Assembly (NCBI GenBank): GCA_002688315.1
Contig: NZCN01000012.1
Span: 1 to 57,829, forward strand
Direction: 5' to 3'
Length of the DNA stretch: 57,829 bases
DNA from: Candidatus Woesearchaeota archaeon
Lineage (GTDB): Archaea; Nanobdellota; Nanobdellia; Woesearchaeales; UBA10216
A program made the translations under genes and the position numbers. The first letter of the stretch is position 1. Every line of letters begins with the position of its first letter. The notes under the pieces were generated by a model that was given only the letters and a program-made list of their open reading frames with translations, ran no database searches and had not been told where the DNA came from. Shown here in pieces: positions 1 through 11,454 of this stretch.

Positions 1-3000
1 GAGATTAACGCTTCTTTCAATGCAGGTATGTACAGGCTTAACAGGACGTTTGATGGGAGTGATGTGCCGGATGGCAACCAAACGTTCAACATCACTGTTT
101 ACGATGCTGCTGGCAATGTGAACTACACTGCTCGTACTATTATAATAGATAACACAGCACCTGTTATTGAAGGCATTGAAGTTTTCAGCAACATGACAGG
201 ACACTTATGGGTTGCATCTAACAGCTCAACAGGCGCAACTGTCTACTTTAACTCGATAACATCAACTACTAACACACTTGATGGTGGAGGAGGACAGCAA
301 GCAAGCATAGAAGTAGGATATACAGATTCATACTACAACAGCTTGGCTGGAAATAAAACATTTAGCGATACTCCAAGCAATCACACAAAAACATTCCCGC
401 AAGTAATCAGTTACACCATAGAACCTGGAAGCATAAACGCTTCTGTTGCTGTGTACGCTAATGACACTGCTAACAATACTGATACTGCAATTATTAACTT
501 TATTTTGGATATTAATGATACCACAACAACTGACAATACAAGTAGTGATGTAAGGTATTGGTATGACAATAGCAACGTTACGATTAACTTGACTGTAACT
601 GATGCTCATGCAGGAAGCAACAGAACATACTTCTGTATTTATGATGTTGGAACTGCTGGTTGCACTCCAGGAGCTAATGAATTTGACTGGAATACGGACT
701 CTATCTTATTAGCTATTAATTGTAGCACATTAGGAGGTTGTCAAAAGGCAGTTAGGTACTACAGTTTTGACAATGTAAGCAATAATGAGTCTGGCGGGGA
801 AAACGGAGGCGAAATAAAAGAAAGCAATAAAGTGCAGATAATGACAGGAGATGCTAACGTAACAAACAGTAATATTAACTATTCGATAATAATTGGCGGA
901 GCAATTGTGAGAGACAGCAATGTAACAAACTCAACAATTAACGGTTGCACAGTAACTGAATCATGGATTATGAAGAGCACTCTTATTGCAAATTCCAGCT
1001 TACCAACAAACTGCACTGTTTCTAAATCAAGAGTGTTTGATACTAATGTAACAAGTTCTGTTATTGAAGACAGTTTTGTTGACCCAAGCATTGTTTACGA
1101 CTCCACTGTTAGGTATTCCAACCTTACAAACGCTACTGTCTATTATTCAAGAATAGAAAATTCAACTACTTGTGCTCCAAACTTTTACTTCTATGAAGCA
1201 GTTGTAAGAAATGACACTTTAATTTCAGGACTTATAACATTTAACGCAACAAACTACTTTGGACCTTACGCGTTCAGCAATATTTGCTTTGGAACAGCGC
1301 CAAGCTCGATAGGAACATTAGAAGTTAACGCGACTGCTTTCAGGAATGACAGCTCAGTGTTGTTTACTTACACTTCTCCTCAGGTCGGAAGAACTGCGCT
1401 TATTGAAAGTTCTGAGCTTGCTAAGTTTGACAACTCATCCAGCAAGAGAATTAACTTGAATGATAATGGAACTTGGCCTGATACTACAGCAGATGATTCT
1501 ATTTACAAGGCAAATTACACGATAGGCGTAAGCAACAACATGAGTGATGGAGATTACATTGTTTTCGCAAATGTAAGCGATAACCTTGGAAATGACTGGC
1601 AGGTCCCTGTTAACATAACATTGGATAACACTGTTCCAAACGCAAGCATTGCCATAAATCTTGATGTTGCTCAAACTACGGACCCTGTTGCAAATTTGAT
1701 TTATATTGTTAATGACACTAACGGAGTTACTGACTGCAGCTTTGCAAATGAAGACAGAGTATTCACTTCATTTGAGTCATGCAGCAACGGAGCTTTCATT
1801 AAATCATGGAACTTGGTAGCGCAAAACGGAACAAAGACTGTTATTATAAAAGTCAGGGATTCTGCAGGAAATGTTAACGAAGCAAACGATAGTATTGATT
1901 TGATTCTGATGGACCCTACTGTTATAATCAGCCCTCTTGCAGGAGAGGTTGTTTCAGGGCTCAAGACAATATCTGTTACTGTTCCTGAAGGAACTATTAA
2001 TGTTAGCTTCCAAATCATGAATGCCAGCAACGGCAATCACTTGTGGGATTTGGATGCTGTTAGCAGCGATACTTCAGAAAACGTCACTTATGACACTAAT
2101 ATTGGGGATGGCTTTAGCAAAGTATGGCAAACTACAAACTTCAGCAACGAAACAATGTATAATCTGACTGTTGTTAGTTATGATGTTAATGCTAGTGAGA
2201 TTAGCAGGGATACAGAAGGCAACATTGAGGTTGATAATGCGCCTCCTACTCCAAGTGTGCTTTTCCCAACCTCTACTGATGTTATCAATAAGATAGCATT
2301 TGTTGCTGCAAGCACGTCTAATGACACTGAAAATGTAGTGTTTGAGTACAGTGATGACGGTGTTGACTGGATTACAATAGGGACTGACTTTAGTGGGTCT
2401 GGCGGATGGAACACTACGTTTGACTCTAGGGACTTTGCAGACACTTCTGCTGCCAGGATAAGGGTTAATGCTACTGATGATGCAGGGCTTTCAGGCAATG
2501 CAACGTCTGACTTGTTTACCATAGATAACACTGCTCCAACTGTTGTCATAACTGCTCCAACACCAGGCAGCTCTGTTTCAGGGACTGTGAGCATAGACTA
2601 CACTATTTCAGGAGCAGCATCCAGTACAGCTCAGATAAGCTTTGACGGCGGAAGTTATACTGCTGCTAATTCAGATACTACTTATTCATGGAATACTTTG
2701 GCGTATGTTGACGGCGCTCACGTATTCAGAGTTAGCGCTAATGACACTGTTAACAACACTGGATTTTCAGAAATAACATTAGTGATTGTTGATAATGGGG
2801 CGGCTAGCGTAATAATTCTTTCTCCTGGCTCAGGAGGCTCTCAGTCAGGCAATGTAAATATTACTGTAAGCGCTACTGAAGAAACATTTAATGTTACGTT
2901 TAACGTAAGCAACGCAACAGCTGCTTACAACTTGTCTGGAACTGTAAGCGAAATGACTGTTGACAATACTTCTGCGTCATGGGATGCAGAGTGGATTACA

Positions 3001-6000
3001 ACGTCGTTTGCTGAGGATGGAATTTACGATGTTGAGGTAGTTGGATATGATGCTAACGGCGCATTTGTTGGAAGCGATAAAATCACCAGCATTGAGGTTG
3101 ACAATAAAATTCCGTTGAATGCAAGCAATCTCACAATACATGATACTCCGATTGATACTGATGGGGTGATTACTCTTGTTTGGAATGCTTCTGCAAGCAA
3201 TGATGTTGACCACTATAATGTTTACCGCTCGCAAACGCAGGGCTTTACTTTCGGAAGCGGTACTTTTGTCAAGAGTGTTACATCAGGCATTAGCACAACA
3301 GACAGTATTCCAGCTGGCCTTTGGTATTACAAAGTAACCACTGTTGACAATGTTAACAGGGAAAGCAATGCAACCAATGAGGTTAATGTTACTGTTGATA
3401 CTGGCGCGCCTACAGGAAGCTTAACGATAAACAAGAGCGTAGTGAAAAACAACGATACTGTTAAGTTTACTTTCACTGGAAGCCAAACAGGAATGACTGC
3501 GATTATTAATGCTTCGAACACTGCGCTGCTTGATGCTGTACAACTGGAAGACTTTGAAACCATGTGGACTGTTAATAATGAAACAAGGCTTAACATATCG
3601 CTTAACTCGACTTCACAACAAGGCACTTACAGCAACCAAATAACCACTAATGTTTCTTCCTGGGGTAGTGCTTTGGGAGAGAACTTTAGCATTGACTTGG
3701 GAAGCGGCAGTGAAGTTAACTTGAGCGGCAATAACATGTTGCTTTTATGGGTGCAGGCAAACATTACAGGAGCATTGCTTAACTTAAGCTTTGATGAGGG
3801 CATTACTGGAAACACTACGCAAGGCAATTATAGCATAACAGTTGATGTTGCTAACAGATGGGAGCAAAAACAATTTAACCTTACTGACTTAAATGAAGCT
3901 GATATAGAGTCTATAAGATTTATTAAGTTTAACATAACTACAGCAAGCTCATTCAGTATAACTATTGATGATTTGAAAGCAAGCAATGAAATCAGCTTGC
4001 TTGATGATGGGGTTGGAGATGATGCTGTTGCTGATGATGCGGTTTACACAGCACAGTACAATATTAGCAGAACTAATAACATAACTGATGGCTTGAAGAC
4101 TATTGTTGCTTTGGTTGATGATGGCGCTAACTTCCTGAGCCCTTCCACAACAGTTACTCTTGATAACACTGTTCCTTATTCTAACCTTTCCATAGATGGT
4201 GGGGCAGCGTATGCAACGTCAACCACTGTGATTGTTGAGATGAGCTTCTCAGATGCAGGCGGTGTTAACAGGTGTAGATTGAGTAACTCGTTGCCAATAA
4301 CTTCCGTTTTTGAAGGCTGCCAGTCAATTCAGTCATGGACAGTGACTGGAGGCGGTGGAACAAAGACAGTATACTTTGAAGTTGAAGATGATGCTGGCAA
4401 TAGAAATGTAAGCTCAGATACCATAACTTTGGATACGTCAGCTCCTGTCTTGAACATTACAAATCCAGTTGCCGGCTCAATAGTTAATGGAACTATTAAC
4501 ATTTCTTTCATTGGAGCTGAGACTGCTACTCCAAGAATAAGCATTGACGGAGGAAACTACACGTTTACTGATGACCAGACTTACCACTTACTTAACACTA
4601 CTAATTTGACAGAAGGAGAGCACACAATTGTGATAAAAGATGATGACTCTGCTGGAAACACAGGACAAACACTGCCGTTGCTTATAATTGTTGACAACAT
4701 TAGAGGGGTTGTTACTATAACAGCGCCAAGTTCAGGCTCAATACTTACTGGAAATGTGAGTGTGGTTGCTGTGGTGAATGTTGATGCTAAGAACGTAACT
4801 TTCTTTTTGGAAAATAGTTCAAACTCGTTTAACGTGTTTAATGACAGTCTTCCTGATGATGGCTGGAACTTTACTTTAGACACTACTGCTTATGCTGATG
4901 CAACAGGCTACAGAATAAGGGCAACTGCAAAAGATTTGACTGGACGGGAGCTTCAGCAGGGTGTTTCAGATAACTTGGATATAGATAACACTCCTCCAAC
5001 TGTTACTCTTTTAGCCCCTATTGATAATGGAAACTATTCTGGAACTGTGAGAGTTAACGCAACTGCTTCTGGCGACACAACCAGAGTTTCATTTGAATAC
5101 AGCCCTGATAACGGAGCAAGCTGGGTGGCGATAGGAACAGACTTTTCAAACATTAGCAATTGGAGCTTGAACTGGGATACAACAGAAGTAATTGATGGAA
5201 GCAATTATTTGGTTAAAGCTACAGCAACAGATACTGCAGGGCTTCAAAACAATGATACAAACGCTGAGAACTTTACAATAGACAATACTGGTCCAACTTT
5301 GGTTATTACTGACCCAACTCCTGGAACTGTTATTAGCGGAACTGTTACTGTTACATTTACTGGAGGAGAATTAAGGCCGCAGATAAGCATTGATGGAACT
5401 GCTCCGATTAACACTGCTGACAACAGCACTTACACCTGGAATACAACGTCTTACCTTGATGGAGCGCATACTTTGCAGCTTAATGATTCTGACAGTCTTG
5501 GCAATGAGAAAAAGAGTCCTGTTTACGTGTATGAGATTGACAACACTCCTGGATTTATAAGCATAATAACTCCTGAAGACTCGGTTAAGTTCCTGAGAGG
5601 CACTAGTGTTGTTGAAGCTATTTCATCAGATGACACTTACTATGTTGTATTTAACATAAGCAACAGCACAGGTGATAATTATACTATCACAGGAACTCCT
5701 GGAGTTACTAATGATACTACTCCAGCAAATGGATGGAAGCAAAGCATTGCTACCAACAACTTTGGCGATGGCGACTACAACATTACTGTGAGCGCTTATA
5801 ACATCAATAACAGTCTGATTGACACTGACAATAGAAGTATTGAGTTTGATAATTCTGGTCCTGCTGCTCCAACCTTGAGCGCGTTGCCTGAGTTTGATAC
5901 TGACGGAGAAGTCCTGCTTAACTGGACTCCGGTGGGAGGAGATGTTAATTATTACAATGTTTACAGGTCAACGCTTGAAGGCTTTAACATATCACCAGGA

Positions 6001-9000
6001 GCATTGATTCAAAACTTATCTGCTAACATTACAACTGACTTCCCTGGAATTAATGCTAAATATTATTACAAAGTAACTGCTGTTGATAATGTTGGGATTG
6101 AAGGTGCAGTTAGCAATATGGTATACACTACAATACAATTGGCTGGAGAAGCTGAATCTACTTTGTTAGGAACGTTAAGTGTTAACGATACTTATGTTAA
6201 GGATGGGGATAGACTTGTGTTTACGTTTGAAGGTGTTAGTGTTGACTTGAACGTTACTGTTAATATTACTGAGCTTCAAAAGATTGACAATTCGACAACT
6301 CTTAACCTGCAATTGTTTGATAATGGAGATGGCCCTGATTTGGTGTCTGATGATGGGGTTTATGCAGGAAACTACACGATTAACTCTGATAACAATGCAA
6401 GTGATGCTAATTACATAGTGGGTGGAGTGGTTAATGACAGTGCTGGTAACAGGTTCTATCCTTCTGTAAATATAACTTTGGATAATACAGCTCCAAATGC
6501 TTCCATAGTGGTTAATGATGCTGATACATTTGCCAGTTCAAGAACTGTTAGTTTAGCTCTTGGATTTAATGATAGCCTTGCTGGAGTGCAGGACTGCAGG
6601 TTTGCAAATGAAAACCAGGTTTATGGAACATGGAATGATTGTAGTAGCGATGCTGTGTGGACTTTGAGTGATATTGACGGCAACAAGACTGTGATTGTTG
6701 ATGTTAGAGACAGGTCTGGCAATATTAATACTACTAATGATACTATAACTCTTAGGACAGTAAGGGCAACTACTATTATACAACCATTAAACACCAGTGC
6801 AATTGGTGGCTTGCAGACAGTGGTTGTTGTTGCTCCTGACGATGCTGCCACAGTTACGTTCAGGGTGAATAACGGAAGCGGTGACTTTATGCTGAACAGC
6901 AGTTCCGGAGAAACTAATGACACGACTCCTGAAAACGGGTTTGTTCAGGTTTGGAATACTGGCTTGTTTGTTGACGGCATGCATAACTTAACTGCAATAT
7001 CGTATGATGCTAACAATGTCCACATCTCCAACAATACGGTGTTTTACATAGAGGTTGACAATACTGCTCCAAGCGCTCCAACGCTCACTGCACTGCCGGC
7101 ATTTGATACTGATGGAACTGTTGCTTTGAACTGGACTGCTGTGGGAGGAGATGTAAGCTATTACAACCTCTACAGGTCATTGACCCAAGGATTTAACCTG
7201 TCGTCTGGAAGTTTGATTAAGAATCTTTCAGCTACTTCAACTACAGACAGCCCTGGTGCTGACGGAACTTATTATTACAAGGTAACTGCTGTTGATAATG
7301 TTGGCCATGAAAGTGCAGAAAGCAATGAGGAAAACACCACAATAAAACTGGCAGCAATATTTGGAACGCTTTCAGTTAATGACAGCATTGTGAAAGATGG
7401 AAGCAGCATATTGTTTACTTTCTCCGGGAACTTGCTTGACTTGAACGTTACCCTCAACACAAGTGAAATAGAAAAGCTTGACAATTACAGCCGTGACTTT
7501 AAGCTGAATGATTCTGGAGTTAATGGCGATGTTAAGACTGATGATGCAATATATTCGGGAATCTATGATATTGACAGCAGCAATAATGTTACCGACGGTG
7601 TGAAGGTGTTAACAGCAGTTGTTAATGACTCTGCAAACAACATCTTCCTTGCAAATGTTACGATTACGCTTGATAACACTGCTCCAAACTCTTCGATAAG
7701 CGTGTTTGGAACCAGTGTTGCAGGCTTCACAAATGTAAGCACAGAGTTTACAGTGAGCAGGATTGTTACGTTAGTAGCGGTGTTCAATGATTCTGTGGGT
7801 GTGCAGTCCTGCAGGTTTGCTAATGAGGACCAGGCTTACACTTCCTGGGAGAGCTGTGCTTCAAACAGAGTTTGGCTGCTTTCAGATGGCGCAGGAAACA
7901 AGACTGTTATCCTGGATGTTTTGGATTCTGCAGGAAACATTAACTCAACCAATGATACTATTTACTTTAATGCTTCAGGAGCTGGGCTTGATGTTACGCC
8001 TCCAAACACTCCAACTGTTGTTGATGATGGAGCGTACTCTAACACTGATGTTGCGCTGCATGCTGCCTGGAACACAACTGACCCAGAGTCAGAGCTGCTT
8101 CACGCGCCTATTGAGTATGAGTACAGGATTAAGTTTAATGTTGTAGAGGATGCTTCAAAGACAGGTGTTCTTGGCAACTTTACTTATGTTGGAACTGACA
8201 CTGAAGTTACTGTGCACCAGCAAAACTTAACAAGCGGAGATAATTATACGTTTGAGATAAGGGCTATAAACACAGGCGGTGTTAGAAGCGCTATAGGAAC
8301 AAGCGATGGTATAATTGTGGATACATCCTCTCCAACAGCTCCTGATATCAATAGCTCGCAGTTAGACGGCAACTGGAGTTCTAATAATGTTGTTAGCTTT
8401 AACTGGACTGCAACAGACAGTGTTTCTAATGTGTCTGCTTACAGCTATGTATTTGATTCAAATGCAACCACAATCCCTGACAGCACTCCTGAAGCAGAAA
8501 CAGAACATAGAACAGTTTCAACCAGCTATAACGACGGTCAGCAGTCTGTGCTTAAATTCAACCAGTCTGGAAACGCATCTACTGTTTATGTTGAAGTTAA
8601 TGAGAACTTGACTGCAGGAGATATTTTAAGAGTTACAATCAAGCTTGCAGAAGACCGCTTTGAAACACCAGATAAAATGGGAGTTAGAGTTTATGCAACT
8701 GACACGCTTCCAACAGGATTTAACATGACTGGTAACAATGTTTCTGAAATTTTGGACTTTGAGAGAAATATTGATTATGTCTCTGACATTAGAGATGCAA
8801 CAAACTATGTGGCAGACATTCTTGTTAGCACTAGTGTTACCAGCAACAAGTTCTTTGTTGCGGTTGCAGGCTCTACCACAGATACTAACAATAATTATGA
8901 CTTGCTAATTGCTCAATCAAACGTTAGTCGTGATTCTTCAACCCAGTCTTTCTACTGCCGCAATAACGGCAGCAGCTGCAGTAATACTACTGCTAATGTA

Positions 9001-10455
9001 GGTTATGCAATACAGGTTGAGCAGCGGGACTTAAAGAATGATGATATGTGGGATAAAGGCTATACTGTTGGTGATGGGAAGTTCTATCTGCACATCAGAG
9101 CGCAGGATAAAGCTGGCAACTTTGGTCCAACTACTCATAAAGAAGTGCTTGTAGACACTTCTGCTCCGTCAATCCCGCAAATGACAGAACAATCGCAAAC
9201 AACATTTAATGTAACCCAGCTTACTTTCAACTGGACTGAAAGCACTGACCCTGAGTCAGGCGTCGGCAACTATAGCTTAATTGTTGACAACAACTCTGAT
9301 TACAGCAGCCCTGAATTTAACAGCTGGATTGGCAATGTAACAAATTATACAGTAACCGGATTAACAGCAGATACTACTTACTTTGCCAAGGTTCGCTCAA
9401 AGAATACTGCAGGGGTTAACAGCAGCTTCTCGAATACAGTAAGCGCTGCTGTAGACACAACAGCTCCTGTGATAACCTTAAGCAAGCCTTCAGGAACAGT
9501 TGTTACTAGTGAGCTTACCTTGGTTCTGCAGACTGATGAGACTGCTGTTTGCAGCGGAAGACAAGACACCAATGCTTATGCTGAATTCACGTTCACTAAC
9601 TCAACACTGCACGAGACTAAAGTTACTTATTCAGGAACAAGCTTTGATGTTAAGTGTGTTGACGCAGTGAACAATCAGAGAACTCAGGCGCTGTCCATAA
9701 CAGTAGCTACTGGCACTGCAGCAGTTGTTTCGACTGTTACACTGCAAAGCCCTACTGTGTTTACAGATGAAATAGTAGCCACAAATGTTACTGTGGAGAA
9801 TTCAGAAGGGACTGGGCTTGGAGAAATAAACAAAGAAGGTTTCGTAGTTAAGCTGGCAAACAATCCTATACCATTCTCCTTGTTTGATGTTGGTGTTGGC
9901 AATTACACGCTGCAATTCACTGCGCCTGTATCAAATGGAACGTATGGTTATGATGTGAGTGTAACTACCGGCTCTACTACTGTTACAGGAACTTCAACGC
10001 TTAACGTGCGTGACCTGCTATTTATTGTGCAGTATATCGGGTCAAGCTTAACTGCTAACACTGGCACGAGGATGATTTATAGTGTTGCAGGCAACTTCAG
10101 CCTTGGACTTGCTTCAGACAGCAGGTCAGTGACTACAAGTTCCAGTTCAGACGGGCTTAACTTGAGCGCTAACACAAAAGATGGAGATATCTTTGTGTTC
10201 ATGACAAGAGCGTCAGGAAGCGTTGAACGAGTTGGAGACTTGTTGAGAGACAGGACTTTCCTGGACAAGGTAAATCCAAGCTTTGGCTACCAATTGGATG
10301 AAGACACGTTTATAGTATTCACAGATCTTGGATACGGCGATATAGCGCTGTCCAGCAACAAAACATTGACAACTGGCAAATTTAACCTGGTTATTGAGAA
10401 CAAAGGCTTTGACAGCAACGTAAACAAGACAAAGCTGGAAGTGAAAGTGAAATGA
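1..10455 (+). CDS. Giant secreted/surface protein with many Ig-like and FN3-like repeats (5' end truncated by window)
   Basis: Frame is open from base 1 (GAG ATT AAC ... ATG at 28). Repeated 'DNTAP(x)(S/V)' Ig-like module junctions, three FN3-like modules ('NWTxVGGDVxYYNxYRS...YYYKVTAVDNVG'), very dense N-x-S/T sequons. Confidence 0.9.
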   Translation, partial: EINASFNAGMYRLNRTFDGSDVPDGNQTFNITVYDAAGNVNYTARTIIIDNTAPVIEGIEVFSNMTGHLWVASNSSTGATVYFNSITSTTNTLDGGGGQQASIEVGYTDSYYNSLAGNKTFSDTPSNHTKTFPQVISYTIEPGSINASVAVYANDTANNTDTAIINFILDINDTTTTDNTSSDVRYWYDNSNVTINLTVTDAHAGSNRTYFCIYDVGTAGCTPGANEFDWNTDSILLAINCSTLGGCQKAVRYYSFDNVSNNESGGENGGEIKESNKVQIMTGDANVTNSNINYSIIIGGAIVRDSNVTNSTINGCTVTESWIMKSTLIANSSLPTNCTVSKSRVFDTNVTSSVIEDSFVDPSIVYDSTVRYSNLTNATVYYSRIENSTTCAPNFYFYEAVVRNDTLISGLITFNATNYFGPYAFSNICFGTAPSSIGTLEVNATAFRNDSSVLFTYTSPQVGRTALIESSELAKFDNSSSKRINLNDNGTWPDTTADDSIYKANYTIGVSNNMSDGDYIVFANVSDNLGNDWQVPVNITLDNTVPNASIAINLDVAQTTDPVANLIYIVNDTNGVTDCSFANEDRVFTSFESCSNGAFIKSWNLVAQNGTKTVIIKVRDSAGNVNEANDSIDLILMDPTVIISPLAGEVVSGLKTISVTVPEGTINVSFQIMNASNGNHLWDLDAVSSDTSENVTYDTNIGDGFSKVWQTTNFSNETMYNLTVVSYDVNASEISRDTEGNIEVDNAPPTPSVLFPTSTDVINKIAFVAASTSNDTENVVFEYSDDGVDWITIGTDFSGSGGWNTTFDSRDFADTSAARIRVNATDDAGLSGNATSDLFTIDNTAPTVVITAPTPGSSVSGTVSIDYTISGAASSTAQISFDGGSYTAANSDTTYSWNTLAYVDGAHVFRVSANDTVNNTGFSEITLVIVDNGAASVIILSPGSGGSQSGNVNITVSATEETFNVTFNVSNATAAYNLSGTVSEMTVDNTSASWDAEWITTSFAEDGIYDVEVVGYDANGAFVGSDKITSIEVDNKIPLNASNLTIHDTPIDTDGVITLVWNASASNDVDHYNVYRSQTQGFTFGSGTFVKSVTSGISTTDSIPAGLWYYKVTTVDNVNRESNATNEVNVTVDTGAPTGSLTINKSVVKNNDTVKFTFTGSQTGMTAIINASNTALLDAVQLEDFETMWTVNNETRLNISLNSTSQQGTYSNQITTNVSSWGSALGENFSIDLGSGSEVNLSGNNMLLLWVQANITGALLNLSFDEGITGNTTQGNYSITVDVANRWEQKQFNLTDLNEADIESIRFIKFNITTASSFSITIDDLKASNEISLLDDGVGDDAVADDAVYTAQYNISRTNNITDGLKTIVALVDDGANFLSPSTTVTLDNTVPYSNLSIDGGAAYATSTTVIVEMSFSDAGGVNRCRLSNSLPITSVFEGCQSIQSWTVTGGGGTKTVYFEVEDDAGNRNVSSDTITLDTSAPVLNITNPVAGSIVNGTINISFIGAETATPRISIDGGNYTFTDDQTYHLLNTTNLTEGEHTIVIKDDDSAGNTGQTLPLLIIVDNIRGVVTITAPSSGSILTGNVSVVAVVNVDAKNVTFFLENSSNSFNVFNDSLPDDGWNFTLDTTAYADATGYRIRATAKDLTGRELQQGVSDNLDIDNTPPTVTLLAPIDNGNYSGTVRVNATASGDTTRVSFEYSPDNGASWVAIGTDFSNISNWSLNWDTTEVIDGSNYLVKATATDTAGLQNNDTNAENFTIDNTGPTLVITDPTPGTVISGTVTVTFTGGELRPQISIDGTAPINTADNSTYTWNTTSYLDGAHTLQLNDSDSLGNEKKSPVYVYEIDNTPGFISIITPEDSVKFLRGTSVVEAISSDDTYYVVFNISNSTGDNYTITGTPGVTNDTTPANGWKQSIATNNFGDGDYNITVSAYNINNSLIDTDNRSIEFDNSGPAAPTLSALPEFDTDGEVLLNWTPVGGDVNYYNVYRSTLEGFNISPGALIQNLSANITTDFPGINAKYYYKVTAVDNVGIEGAVSNMVYTTIQLAGEAESTLLGTLSVNDTYVKDGDRLVFTFEGVSVDLNVTVNITELQKIDNSTTLNLQLFDNGDGPDLVSDDGVYAGNYTINSDNNASDANYIVGGVVNDSAGNRFYPSVNITLDNTAPNASIVVNDADTFASSRTVSLALGFNDSLAGVQDCRFANENQVYGTWNDCSSDAVWTLSDIDGNKTVIVDVRDRSGNINTTNDTITLRTVRATTIIQPLNTSAIGGLQTVVVVAPDDAATVTFRVNNGSGDFMLNSSSGETNDTTPENGFVQVWNTGLFVDGMHNLTAISYDANNVHISNNTVFYIEVDNTAPSAPTLTALPAFDTDGTVALNWTAVGGDVSYYNLYRSLTQGFNLSSGSLIKNLSATSTTDSPGADGTYYYKVTAVDNVGHESAESNEENTTIKLAAIFGTLSVNDSIVKDGSSILFTFSGNLLDLNVTLNTSEIEKLDNYSRDFKLNDSGVNGDVKTDDAIYSGIYDIDSSNNVTDGVKVLTAVVNDSANNIFLANVTITLDNTAPNSSISVFGTSVAGFTNVSTEFTVSRIVTLVAVFNDSVGVQSCRFANEDQAYTSWESCASNRVWLLSDGAGNKTVILDVLDSAGNINSTNDTIYFNASGAGLDVTPPNTPTVVDDGAYSNTDVALHAAWNTTDPESELLHAPIEYEYRIKFNVVEDASKTGVLGNFTYVGTDTEVTVHQQNLTSGDNYTFEIRAINTGGVRSAIGTSDGIIVDTSSPTAPDINSSQLDGNWSSNNVVSFNWTATDSVSNVSAYSYVFDSNATTIPDSTPEAETEHRTVSTSYNDGQQSVLKFNQSGNASTVYVEVNENLTAGDILRVTIKLAEDRFETPDKMGVRVYATDTLPTGFNMTGNNVSEILDFERNIDYVSDIRDATNYVADILVSTSVTSNKFFVAVAGSTTDTNNNYDLLIAQSNVSRDSSTQSFYCRNNGSSCSNTTANVGYAIQVEQRDLKNDDMWDKGYTVGDGKFYLHIRAQDKAGNFGPTTHKEVLVDTSAPSIPQMTEQSQTTFNVTQLTFNWTESTDPESGVGNYSLIVDNNSDYSSPEFNSWIGNVTNYTVTGLTADTTYFAKVRSKNTAGVNSSFSNTVSAAVDTTAPVITLSKPSGTVVTSELTLVLQTDETAVCSGRQDTNAYAEFTFTNSTLHETKVTYSGTSFDVKCVDAVNNQRTQALSITVATGTAAVVSTVTLQSPTVFTDEIVATNVTVENSEGTGLGEINKEGFVVKLANNPIPFSLFDVGVGNYTLQFTAPVSNGTYGYDVSVTTGSTTVTGTSTLNVRDLLFIVQYIGSSLTANTGTRMIYSVAGNFSLGLASDSRSVTTSSSSDGLNLSANTKDGDIFVFMTRASGSVERVGDLLRDRTFLDKVNPSFGYQLDEDTFIVFTDLGYGDIALSSNKTLTTGKFNLVIENKGFDSNVNKTKLEVKVK

Positions 10456-10970
10456 CATCTTTTTTTAAAAACAAAAAAGGGCAGTTTTACATTTTTATAG
10501 CTATACTGCTGATTACTTACGCGTTCAATATAGCAAGACCTGTTCCGTTTGCTCAGGAAAAGCCAGATGTTTTCAGGGAGCTTTATAAGAATTTTATAAC
10601 AGAAAGTTCTGTTGTTGTAAACAATGCTTTGTACGAAAACAAGAATGTTTCAGGAAAGTTTCTTGAATTTTCCAATGGCTATGCAGATTATGCGCGTACA
10701 AGGTCCTCTCAGTTCAGGTTTGCATATGTTTTGAAAGAAAAGGATATGCTTGTTGTAGGGAATAAATTAGGGATAAGTATAAATCTTAGCTTAACAAATG
10801 CCAGTTATAACGTGACTGACAGCTCTACCAAGACAATTCGCTCTCAGGACATTACATTGGATGTTGCTGGTGTAAACTATGATTTTGCTATTGGCCCTGA
10901 GCCTTATCAGGTTAAATCATTGTTTAAGCAAAAGACAGCAACTGAAACAAGGATATTTGTGGACAAGTGA
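10452..10970 (+). CDS. Pilin-like/pseudopilin-like protein, N-terminal hydrophobic segment
   Basis: Starts ATGA-overlapped with upstream stop; 'KNKKGQFYIFIAILLITYAF' class III signal-like N-terminus. Confidence 0.65.
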   Translation: MTSFFKNKKGQFYIFIAILLITYAFNIARPVPFAQEKPDVFRELYKNFITESSVVVNNALYENKNVSGKFLEFSNGYADYARTRSSQFRFAYVLKEKDMLVVGNKLGISINLSLTNASYNVTDSSTKTIRSQDITLDVAGVNYDFAIGPEPYQVKSLFKQKTATETRIFVDK

Positions 10971-10976
10971 GAAAAA

Positions 10977-11441
10977 ATGATGGACAATAAAAGAGGGGTT
11001 TCAGTATGGATATCTTATGTTATGCTTACTGCGCTTGTTGTAAGTATAGGCTTTTTTGTGCTTAAATGGTCCAGGGACACAACTGAAGACACTGTTCAGG
11101 ACATTGTTGAAAGAGGTGATGCATTGACGCTTTGCGGAGCCACAAATATCGATATCAAAGACTTATGCCAGAATACGCAAACTTTAAATATGGACGTAAC
11201 CAATACTAACGATATCAAAGTAGAAGGCCTCTGGGTAAGGATGTTTGACATATATGACCGGCCTCAAACTTCATCAAGAAATACAACAATACTCCCGCAA
11301 AAAACCAAAAACGATTTAAAGATAATAAAACAGGGCATAATAAAAGATGCTGTTATAATGCCCCTTATATATAAAGACGGCAAAAAAGTGATATGTGAAA
11401 GCAGAAAAACGACTTTTGAAAATATTGTTATTTGCAGTTAA
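10977..11441 (+). CDS. Type IV pilin-like protein
   Basis: 'NKRGVSVWISYVMLTALVVSIGFFVLKW' N-terminus, KRG followed by hydrophobic helix. Confidence 0.7.
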   Translation: MMDNKRGVSVWISYVMLTALVVSIGFFVLKWSRDTTEDTVQDIVERGDALTLCGATNIDIKDLCQNTQTLNMDVTNTNDIKVEGLWVRMFDIYDRPQTSSRNTTILPQKTKNDLKIIKQGIIKDAVIMPLIYKDGKKVICESRKTTFENIVICS

Positions 11442-11454
11442 AGAGGCGTAAATA

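Noticed and set aside
7787-8146. + strand ORFs inside the giant protein (7787-8146, 8387-8611)
   Set aside because: Out-of-frame ORFs in a repetitive long CDS, leucine/glutamine-rich nonsense-like translations; the giant frame is clearly coding
328-10458. Numerous antisense ORFs under the giant protein
   Set aside because: Short, biased translations resulting from the sense-strand composition; no recognisable domains
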